From Scilla litardierei (taxonomy: Eukaryota > Streptophyta > Magnoliopsida > Asparagales > Asparagaceae): a DNA stretch of 64,000 nt. A program made the position numbers and the translations under genes. Under the pieces are notes generated by a model. That model worked only from the letters and a program-made list of their open reading frames with translations, did no database searches and was not told the DNA's origin. This document shows, one piece after another, positions 52,477-62,375 of the stretch. Numbering within the stretch: the first letter of the stretch is position 1; every line of letters begins with the position of its first letter. Location: NCBI GenBank assembly GCA_030789695.1, contig CM061133.1, positions 93,099,248-93,163,247 of the forward strand, in the 5' to 3' direction.

Positions 52477-54810
52477 TGTAACGACTGGTTTTTCATGAAT
52501 TTGTATTATCTATATTATATATATATATGTTTTGGTGTATTTTCTCCTTATTTGTGGTTTTCGTCTCCGTAGCTTTCGTTTTCGATCGTTTCGTCGTGAT
52601 TTTCTAGCTTCTTCCTTAGAATCGTTGATCTTGGAGTAAGTCACTCTTGACGAACTTCAAATCGCTCATATTTTAGAGTTAGAGTGATCTTAGAAGCTAT
52701 AGGAATCTTCCCTAAGCTTCGTGCTTCATTTCGGCACTTTTCGTGCACCTAAGTTGGTTCAAGAAGGGGACCAACCGACTAGATTGAGATTTAGTCGGTC
52801 AGGAACTCTACTGGAACCGACTAGTTCATTGAATCAATTGTACAGAAGTTACTGTTTACTCTTAGTTGGTCTAAGAACAACCACCGACCGACTCGATGTG
52901 AAATTAGTCGGTCAGAACTTGCTCTCAGACCGACTAGTTCCTTTGATAAATTTTACCTAAGTTACTGTTTATCGTTAGTCGGTCTAAGAACAACCACCGA
53001 CCGACTAGGTTGCAAACTAGTCGGTCAGCAATTGTTCTTTAACCGACTAACTCATTGACCATTTTGTCGACCTGAGTTACTGTTTGATTTTAGTCGGTCA
53101 CAGTTGGTCGACCGACCGACTAGTTCTCAAACTAGTCGGTCAACAACCCTTCTTTGACCGAGTAATCGCTGTCGTAAACCTAGGGTTTGCCCAGCCGCCG
53201 ACTTTTCCTATTTAAACCACCCAATCGTTTTTCTTTCTTATTTCATTTCTCCTGAGCCTCCTTCTTCCCCAAATCATCATCCATCTTCCCCTAGCCTTCC
53301 TCCTTCATCAAGAGCTCCTCTCCCCCTCCATTAGGGCCGGCCACCTCCTCTAGGCCGCCGGAAAACCCCCAAAACTCCCCAAAACCTCATTTCTCTAGAT
53401 TTTCTCCCCATTTACAGATCTGAACCCTAGTTCCCAGATCGTTCTTCCGTCGCCGTGCTTGCTCGGCATCGTTCTTCCGCTAACGATTCGGTAATAACTC
53501 GATCCTATAATGTTCTCTTAACCCATTTGTGTTTTTGTAAAACCCTAATGAAAATGGATGTTGTTTTGATGGTTGTTTCTCCATAACAGCGACTTCTAGC
53601 GATTGTGAGACGAACCTTCGTGATCTTCATCCTCGGTGATAGGCAAGTGAAACTTGCCACTTAGGGTTTTAGGCTATATCCTTATTTTAGCGTAAAAGAG
53701 ACTAGGCAGTGAAAGGATAGCTGCCTAGACGCCCTTTGATCTAGCTTGACAACGAAGCTAGATCCGTCACCTTCATCATGCTTGCATGTCATGTTTATTT
53801 TCAATTTACGGTAAGCGAATATCTGCTCATGTCATTGCATACTTGCTTGTTCATCGTGTTTGTGTAGCACACGCTACTTTAAAATGTAAGCTGCGGCGAG
53901 TTGGATTTTGACTCCTACATCGTGACTTGAGGCTAGGTGCACCCCTATGCCAAATACACTTCCTGGCTCGTGATCCAGAAGCGAGCACATTGTGTTGCTA
54001 ATCCCAATGCTCGATACACGTGGAGGGGTAGGGTTAAACGGTCGCTTGAGATTAGGAGTTGGCCCGATCAGCCACTCTAGCCAAAAGACGGAAACTCTGA
54101 GCACAAAGTGAAAATCGTGAATAGCGAATCGTGTTAAGTGAAAATCGTGATAAGTGACTCGTGAATTAGTGATTTGGTAGCTTTTGCTACATCGTGTGTG
54201 CTTGTCCCTTCTTGTCCTTTTAATTGTTGCATCATATTTAAATGCCATGTCATTGCATCTTACTTGAACTGTTAGGTTGTTAGTTTACTTTCAGTTTCCT
54301 TGCTCAAGTCTTTTAGACTTGCTGACATGTGCCCCTCTCTCTTTTGGGTGACACATGTTAGATCCTGAGCCAGAGTTCGTTGGAGAGGACGTGGTGTTTG
54401 CTGACGCCGAGTCATAACCCGCATTTGCTGAGGAAGAGTACGTGGACACCGAGGACCAGTCCTCGTGTCTTCGTTGAGCTTTTCCTTTTATTTTAGACTG
54501 CTTTTGTTGTCGGTGCGTAGCACCAATACTTTGTTATGTTGTCGTTTTGTTGGCTATGTTTGGGCCTTTAGACTCTTTCCTTTAGCCTGGTGGCTTTTCT
54601 GTGATGTTGAATATTGTTGTGGACAAATTCTGAGATTGGTTAACTCTTATTAGTCTCTCTTTCTTGTTATTATTATTGTTGTTCCGTTTGCACTTACAGG
54701 GACCTGCATATGTTTTATTGACGCTTATTAGGCGTGTGGCTTCACAGCTCCACGTCTGTGCGGACCTTCTCACGTCTCACCTCCATTGCTTTGGGAAGCG
54801 GGGCGTGACA
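52477..54810 (+). repeat. Outer Tekay 3' LTR
   Basis: 2334 bp. Palindromes at 52753-53166, TATA box TATTTAAA at 53209-53216, a perfect hairpin GATCTAGCTT/AAGCTAGATC with loop GACAACG near 53740-53766, tandem hairpins, and the micro-ORF truncated by TAA (54355-54417, stop 54415-54417). Confidence 0.95.
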
Positions 54811-54815
54811 CAACC

Positions 54816-55690
54816 CGACATTTATATCTTAGTTTTAGTTGAATTTTAGTTTTCATTTTAGTTTTAGATTCTTATTAGTTTTATAGATCAAGAGTTTAGG
54901 AAAAACTGACAATGTGCAACGTTTTGTTGAAGGAAGATGATACGAGTATGCTAATCGAATGAAAGGTAGCCATGGTGATGGAGAGAAATTCTAGGGACAT
55001 GATTAAACGGGAAAAGAAGAAGGAAACTGAAGAACAAGGGAGAAACAGAAGATGGAGAAAAACAGAGAGCAGGAGTTTGAAAAATACAGCTCACTCGGCC
55101 GAGTGAGATTTTCACTTGACCGAGTGAAGAAATCACTCGACCGAGTGACACACTGAATATGGAAGCTTCTAAAACTCACTCTGAAATTTTTGTACCACTC
55201 AACCGAGTGGACCCCTGTAGCAGAAAGCTGGAATTCTAAGCTTTGTACGGCCTTTTCACACGACCGACTCACTAGTTCACTCAATCGAGTGACTAATTCC
55301 ACTCGACCGAGTGGGAGACTGTAGCAGAGGACCCAAAAACAACACTCTATCTCCTATTCTCACACGACCGAGGGACTCGAGCCACTCGATCGAGTCGCTC
55401 GACTCAGTTAAGCAACAAAAATTCCAAGTTTTCAGTCTGACGGGCCACCCGACCGAGTGACCATCGTCACTCGGTCGAGTGACTTAAGACAGCAGCCGAG
55501 TATTAATACCCGACCCCCACTCGCCTGAGGAATTTCCCCCAAATGAAGCGTGCCCTCTCCCCTTTTCCCTAAATCCCTAGCTCACTCGACCACATCTTGA
55601 TGCACCCGGAACTAACACATAAAAGCTACCTGGCAGTATCACTAATGACAGGCACTGAATGGTTCATACGCATCGATTCTGGGCTCACGA
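54816..55690 (+). repeat. Athila-like 3' region with palindromes, continuing from 35656
   Basis: Resumes the sequence interrupted by the outer Tekay element (GGAGGCAACC then CGACATTTATATC). No gene. Palindromes of the CACTCGGCCGAGTG type (55090-55490) precede a TATTAATA at 55501-55508, then a pyrimidine-rich leader, the same order as the internal promoter at 30831-31110. It is cut off near 55690 by an opposing LTR. Confidence 0.55.
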
Positions 55691-55699
55691 ACGCAAGCA

Positions 55700-57022
55700 G
55701 ACGGTGTCAATTTATAATGTAAAAGATATCAATCCCATATGAAAAGTAGCAGTGTATTGATCTAAGGTTATTTCTAAGTCTTAGAGAGAGGTAGCAGTCG
55801 GTTTGAACGATTGGTTGTTTGGTGGTGTTTAATCAATATAAAGAAACTAGGGCATTTGGATACACCACTAGAATCACCGAAGGTCGATGCTAGGTTAGGA
55901 ATTCTACTTTGCATTGGTTTTATTAGGGATTGTAGCACTTACGAAGTGAATTCATGCGTCTAGGCTTCATGAATCTAACATACCGTATCAACCTCGCACT
56001 TGCGATAGATCCATGCGATATGTACATTAAGGATCTATGATAATCTCACCACTCTCGTGGGTCGAATGCTCCCAACTCGTATCACTCTCGTGGGTTAGAG
56101 CTTCGAGGTATTTTGATGGCTCTTATTGACGCAATGGCGGTATCCGTCAATTAGTGGCTTATTTCGTCGGTGGATCCAATCAAGACACAAGCTAGGCATG
56201 GTCACGAGCATTCGTTGAATCCACTAACTCCCTAATTAAATCCATATGATACTCTTTAAGCTAATCGATTCCACCGACCGTAGGCACGATATTAGTACGA
56301 GTTATCCTAGGGATTTTTTTAGATCAACCAAAATACTCACCTTTCATACCAACGCAACCTAAAAATCCTAACTTTGCATCTTTTTTCCAAGATCCTAGGG
56401 CTAATCCATTATCCCTAGATAGAACTACTCCCACATGGTAGAGAAAGCAAAGAAAGATTGGATTTTTACCATAGAATTCATCATATTAATGAAAAACATA
56501 TAAAAGAAAAGAATACGTACCAAAAGCGATGTATGGCAATAGCTAATCAAAGAGAATTAAGATCCAATAGATTCCAGCAAGAAGGTGCAATCAAAATCGA
56601 GTCTTTGTCTTCTCCAATTTAACAACGACACACACTCTAAAAACCTAGATCTAAAAATCTAGATTAAATCTAAACCTTTTTCTAAAACTCTCAATGTCCA
56701 AAATATTAAAGGAATTGTGTTTATATACAAAGGTCATGGACCCCACATATAACTCTCAGATTTATGGAAAGTTGGGTCGCATGTTGCTTGGGCGTGTCGG
56801 CTACACGACCGAGCAGGTGGCTGCTCGGTAGAGTCGACTTGTTGGCCGTGGTTCACTGCTTATGCTTGATACAAGCTACTCTATCAAGTAGCCACCTACT
56901 CGATCGAGTAACAGGGGGTCCGAACTTGCCTCCAAAACACTGCTCTGTCTTTAAGTTACTCGGAACGAGTAGGTGACCTACTCGGTCGAGTAACACGGCC
57001 TTGAGAGAAGCTCGAATCTGCG
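55700..57022 (-). repeat. Minus-strand Athila-like LTR (family L3), interrupted
   Basis: In transcription order: palindromes CTACTCGATCGAGTA and relatives (57000-56800), a TATA box (minus GTATATAAAC at 56720-56729), then a leader with paired arms such as ATAGATCC/GGATCTAT near 56020, and a terminal region near 55700. The second Sirevirus is inserted at 57022/57023, so part of this LTR lies beyond the window. Boundaries are approximate. Confidence 0.55.
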
Positions 57023-57199
57023 TGTAATGCCCTACAAGCTACTGCACAAGTACTAGAGGAGGGGTGAATAGTACTTTAAAAATAACAAGGAGTATAATTC
57101 CAAATTATAGTGCAAACAACTACCAAAACAATTTGCGGAAGCTTAAATTGAATGACAACAACAAAATTAACAATGCTAACAAAAGATGTTAATGGGTTC

Positions 57200-57410
57200 G
57201 GATCCACCCAAGTCTCCCCGACTTGTTCCCGGTGATCCTACGTCCCAACCACCCGGATCCCCTCCGGATACTTAGGTTAGAAACCATAACCCAAGATTTC
57301 CACTATGAATATCTTGTGAAAAACCTTCACAAGATCAAATCATACATGCAATGGCAATCGTGAATCCCACAACCCGGGATCACAACCTTCTCTCACAACC
57401 GAGAGAATCA
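57200..57410 (-). other. Leader hairpins, Sirevirus no. 2
   Basis: ATCTTGTGAA/TTCACAAGAT with loop AAACC (57311-57335), TTCTCTC/GAGAGAA with loop ACAACC (57388-57407), ATCCC/GGGAT with loop ACAACCC (57364-57380) and GGTTA/TAACC around 57265-57290. Stems differ from no. 1 yet remain paired; loops are the same. Confidence 0.65.
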
Positions 57411-57836
57411 ACAAGTAATATAAATGGGTTTATATTGAAATAAACAAACTTACCACAAAATCCTATACCTTGAGTTTTTCTTACCCAAATAGGTGAAAGG
57501 AAGGATTTGAGGAAGATGAAGTCACCAAGACCTAACACCAAGGAAATGACCAGCAATAGGTGCCTAGGAGAGATTTGGAGACTTGATTCAAGCTAGAGCT
57601 TGAAGGGCTCACCAAGAACAAACTTCTCTCAAGATGGATTCTAGATCTAGAATGTGAGAGAATGGGTGTCTTGTGAGGAAGAGAGCTTTAGAAATGAGTG
57701 AGAATGGCTATCTCTTTCTATCTCAATGAATCTATTAATGGCAGCTCTTACCTAGAGAGAAATGACCTAGGTTCGAATTTATAGGGTCCCATAAAAACAA
57801 GTTAGGTCAATTCCCAACGGATAGAAATCTGAGGAA

Positions 57837-58490
57837 ACTAGTCGGTCAAAGAACAACCACTGACTGACTAGTTCATCAACTAGTCGGTCAATCAAACAAC
57901 ATGGACCGACTAAGTGAGGAACTGAGAAGAGATAGTAATTCAGACCTAGAAATCTAGTCGGTCCAAGAAGACTTTCTGACCGACTAGTTTCACAACTAGT
58001 CGGTCAGTCAGTGAACGTAGACCGACTAAGAGGCATAATGAAATAGTCTGAATACAAATTGACTTAGTCGGTCCAAAAACAAAATTTGACCGACTAGATT
58101 GTCAACTAGTCGGTCAGTCAGTGAACGTAGACCGACTAAGAGGCATAATGAAATAGTCTGAATACAAATTGACTTAGTCGGTCCAAGAACAAAAGTTGAC
58201 CGACTAGATTGTCAACTAGTCGGTCACCAAACGTTCTTAGACCGACTAACGATAAACAGTAGCTTAGGAGAAATTTAGCATGTACAGTAAATCACAACTA
58301 GTCGGTCAAAGAAGCATCACTGACCGACTAGTTCATAAACTAGTCGATCGGTGAGTCAACGTAGACCGACTAACTGTAAACAGTAATGTGCAAGAATTTA
58401 AGGAAGCAAACTAGTCGGTCCAAGAAGAGTTGCTGACCAACTAGATCACCATCTAGTCGGTCAGTACTTCTTCTTGTACCAACTAACATG
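57837..58490 (-). repeat. Palindrome cluster (TAGTCGGTC family), Sirevirus no. 2 LTR
   Basis: Includes a direct duplication of 110 bp (58001-58110 and 58111-58220) with only a few mismatches, showing how the cluster grows by whole units. Confidence 0.88.
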
Positions 58491-58886
58491 CACAAACAAG
58501 TCCGAATCGAAGCGCGACGCTTCGAGGAAGTTAGAATGAACTTGTACTAAGATCCTAGAGCTACGATATGAGCGTTATGAAGTTAGAATTGTAAGATATA
58601 CTCAAGGCTTAACATTCTATATATCGAAGCTAAAAGACTATAAATAAAACCTTAAAGAACGGTCTTCGAAAGCTACGATTACTTCTTCATGACTTCCAAA
58701 ACGGCGCAAGAGCTTCAACGAAGCTTTAGGCATGAATACGTGCTTTGAGAAGTCTTGAGATGTCGCTTTGAATGTTCTCGTGATTTTTGCGACGATCTCC
58801 AATACTGCGCTCACAAATTGTTAGTTCATGAATTATTTATGTTTGCTCATCATCAAAACCAAATCCGGGGAGTCCAATATTGAACA

Positions 58887-59182
58887 TTCTCCCCCTTTTT
58901 GGTGATGACAAACCAACATAAATAATAATCAAAAATAATGATTCAAATGAAAAATACTTACTCCCCCTGCATTGATGACACGTTAATTCCAAAATGAATA
59001 TATATGAATTGCATCATTCAGACGAGTAAGATAAATAAAGAGAATCGATTTTTGAAATATAGGATTTTGAAAATCCTTATATATATCTTAACTCCCCCTG
59101 AATCTAACATATCAAACTAGATTCTTGGAAATTGAGTTAAATTTTCATTTGCCATATTTATTATCATTATCTCTCCCCCTTT
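58887..59182 (-). other. Multiple polypurine tracts, Sirevirus no. 2
   Basis: Tracts at 58887-58900, 58971-58980, 59091-59100 and 59171-59182 correspond one to one with those of no. 1. The following stretch to 59859 holds no gene. Confidence 0.75.
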
Positions 59183-59859
59183 GGCATTATCCCAAAAATG
59201 GGGGGCATACAACGACAACAACTAGGAAATGGAAAATCCAACATCGGGAGTCGTAGACAATGACGATGGAACTAATTGACATCAAGGGAAAAGTGGTGAA
59301 ATCAAATCAAGGTGTGCCAAATTGTCCATTATCAAAAAGTGATAATTAAAATCATCAAAAATACCAAATTAGTATTCATTTCTTGAATAAAGAAACATAC
59401 TCTTCAATATTCAATATTCTTGGTTTAATTGGTGCATGGAAAACAATTCTATACAATTATAGAATTTCAATCTGTTTAACCAAGTTTTTCAATCGTCGAG
59501 CGACGATTTCACATAGCATGGACATTGAATGAGAATTAATGTGCACGACGAAGAAAATATCACAACATGAACATCGATGTATATATAGATAGAAACATCA
59601 TGAGTACATCCAAAAAGATATCGATACATCAAATGCAACATACCCATCAAAAAGAAATACATCACACATCATTGATACATCATCATCATCAGAACACCAT
59701 CATCAACGTACAACAAAAAAAAAATACAACACAAACTCCGACATCCAACATATCAAAATACAACAAATCAACACCCAAACTCCATCCCATCCTAACCCAA
59801 AAACACTCTCAAAAAGGTATATCATCCAATGAGCAGTGGAGAGTCCTCGAAACTGACGA

Positions 59860-61518
59860 TCACGAGGACGTGGCTGGATCTGCAGTCTCCGTGGGTCCAG
59901 TCGACGGAGTGGACTCAGGCTCTGCAGGGAGGAGAGGCGTGTCAACAAATGGGATCGTCGGGGCAGGTGTGGAAACGACGACGTCGGGCTCAACAACAGG
60001 GGTCTCAACAGGAGTATCAGTAGGTAAGACAGGAGCAGGCTCGTCAGCAGGGACAGCAGCAGCCTCAGAAGTCTGAACCACTGATGCAGAAGTCTCTGGA
60101 GCACTGGAAGTGGTGCCAACTCCAGGAGCAGATGTGGTATCAGCAGCAGCAGTAGTGGCCTCATCGCCACGAGCCAAGGAAGTGACAAGATCGTCAATAT
60201 CCTCATCGTCCATCTCCTCGGCCTCAGAAACGGAAGGAGGAAGCTCAATGCCCATCATACGAGCCATACGGCAGACGACCTCCTCGGTACGAGCCAAACG
60301 CGACTCGTGCCGACGAAGAAGGCATACGACATCATCTAATTTGGCAGGAGGAGTGGGGGCAGCAGCAGCTGAGGGAGTGGCCTGGGAAGCAGATGTGGTC
60401 GACCTCTGCACGTGACGAAGCGCCGCAAGAGATTTCTTAACGGCCGTCGCGTTCAGAGGAGGACCCAAAGGACGCTCATCGTCAGGAGGGAGAGGGACAC
60501 GGAAATGACGGAAAACCAGGGTCAACAGAAACGGGTAAGGGATATGCGCAGATTTATTGGTCTTGTGAATACACTCGAAAGAGTCCATCTTATCGAGTAT
60601 AACGCGAGCCCAATTAATCTCACAACCCAAGAAAAGAGCGTAAATCAGCTTCAAAAACGGCTGGGATGGAAGAGAAGATGAGCCGTACTTGGGAAGCAAG
60701 CACGACTTCAGAATAAGATTTAGCACCCATGCATTTGGCTTGAACGACTTCGAAGGAACACCAATGAAGGCAGGAGGGATCACATGGAAGATATCAGAAA
60801 GAACGGACTGATCCAAGGAGGAGATATCATCAACAGAAATATCCGACGGAAGGAGACCAGACGATGAACAACCAAGTATCTCCCCCAAGATTTCTGCCGT
60901 GAGAACTATAGGAGTTCCCAAGACAGTAGTCTCGATGGAGTGACTCTCATCGTAGTGGCCTCGGACACGATTGGCGTAGAATAATTTGACCAGGCGAGGA
61001 TATGGTCTAGGGTTCGCCTTAGCGTCAAATCGAAGGTAGTCAAGGAGCCCACTATAGGAGAGGAGGTCAGCTAAGCCAAGGAAATCTGAAAACTGAACAT
61101 AGTGCTCCAATATCATCGGGCAGTTTTCAATACGGTTGTAGGCCGCTAGACACATAGGGTCGTCACGACACAACGATATGTCAACACCACCCACTGGCAT
61201 TGGGCCCTTTCCCTTAGGCTGGCGAGTCCTAGGACGAAGTGGAGGAGTGGGTTCCCTATGGCCAGGCTCATCCTCAGGTATAAACTCAGAATCGGAATCA
61301 GGAGGAGTAGAGGGAGTGTGGAGTATGGGCTTTCTAGACTTAGATAGTTTACCGGGTTTGACGGTCGCCGTCCTCTACTTCTTCAGAGGAGGCGAAGACG
61401 GAGAAGCTTGGGTAGATTTAGCACGTCGCTTGGGCTTAGACGGATTCCTTGGGTTAGAAGGCTCTACAGACATGGGGGAAGCCCCAGAGGAAGTGATAGG
61501 GATCCTCGTCTTTGCCAT
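59860..61518 (-). pseudogene. Env-like ORF of Sirevirus no. 2 with early stop
   Basis: The ATG at 61518 begins like that of no. 1 (MAKTRIPI), but codon 48 is TAG (61375-61377) in the basic motif KK-stop-RTATVK, where no. 1 has KKKRTATAK. After that the frame is open to 59860, with an internal Met at 61200 (MPVGGVDISLCRDD) that could start a shorter 446-residue protein lacking the basic N-terminus. The core matches no. 1 closely; the C-terminal Ala/Thr/Pro-rich tail differs in length and sequence. Function unknown. Confidence 0.8.
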
Positions 61519-61794
61519 GATCGTGGCACGACGAGAACGAGCAAGCGAAGCTACACAAACCCTAGAAGAGAAATCAAGCTAGATTAAACCCTAGAATAGG
61601 AATCGAGACCTAGGAGGGGGAGATATACCTAGGAGGAGGAGACGACGGCGGCGGACGGCGAGGATGGCCGGAAAATCGGTCGGAGAGACATCGGAAGACG
61701 AAGGGGCTCGAGAGGGGTTTAGGGTTTTTCGGGCTGGAGATGAGATGAATACCGACTAAAACCAATTTTAGTCGGATAAAATTGAGATAAGTCG

Positions 61795-62145
61795 GTCTGG
61801 AAAGCGAAAAGACACAATTGCCCTAACATACTTAGTCGGTCACAGTTCAAACACTGACCGACTAGATTACGATCTAGTCGGTCGGTCAATGAGCTTGAAC
61901 CGACTAAGTCGAAACAGAGGCAAACAGAAATTTCTAGGGCTAGAGTTAGTCGGTTGCAGTATATTCACTGACCAACTAGTTTTCAATCTAGTCGGTCGGT
62001 AAGTGTACTATGACCGACTAAAAGAATTCAATGACAAGAGATAGTTAAAAGCTTGATCTAGTCGGTCTGAGTTCACTAGCTGACCGACTAGATGGGCATC
62101 TAGTCGGTTGGCTAATGAACTGAAACCGACTAGAAGAGTCCAAAA
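61795..62145 (-). repeat. Internal palindrome module, Sirevirus no. 2
   Basis: About three units of the TAGTCGGTC module sit between the end of pol and the env-like ORF, as in no. 1. A further divergent pair (GACTAAAA/TTTTAGTC, 61759-61778) lies closer to the ORF. I see no clear TATA box here. Confidence 0.75.
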
Positions 62146-62375
62146 TTTGATAAATGAGTTCTCTTCAAAAACCACTTGGATGAAACAACTTAACACTCTC
62201 ATTAGTCATCTAAATTACCCCATAAAACGTCGAAATCTTAAATACGACATTCAAATACGAATTCGAGCACAAATTCAAACATATCACATAAAATCCCCAA
62301 AATTCAATAAATCTAGCATGAACGAAATATCGCGAAATATAATAGCATGCAAGATAATTGAATGAAACATGAATC

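Larger units (their letters stand above)
35657..54810 (+). mobile_element. Outer Tekay/Del chromovirus (Ty3/gypsy)
   Basis: LTR TGTAACGACTG...GGGGCGTGACA at both ends with perfect CAACC duplications (35652-35656 and 54811-54815). Its 5' LTR (35657-37712 plus 47400-47667) is split by an inner Tekay element. The internal region 47668-52476 encodes gag and pol with an integrase followed by a chromodomain-like tail, which places it in Tekay/Del. It is disabled by several nonsense codons and frameshifts. Confidence 0.93.
57023..58886 (-). repeat. 3' LTR of Sirevirus no. 2
   Basis: 1864 bp from TGTAATGCC to TTGAACA. TATA box on the minus strand at 57776-57785 (CCTATAAATT), 53 bp downstream of the palindromes. 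About 190 bp longer than in no. 1, partly from a 110 bp tandem duplication in the palindromes. Confidence 0.92.
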
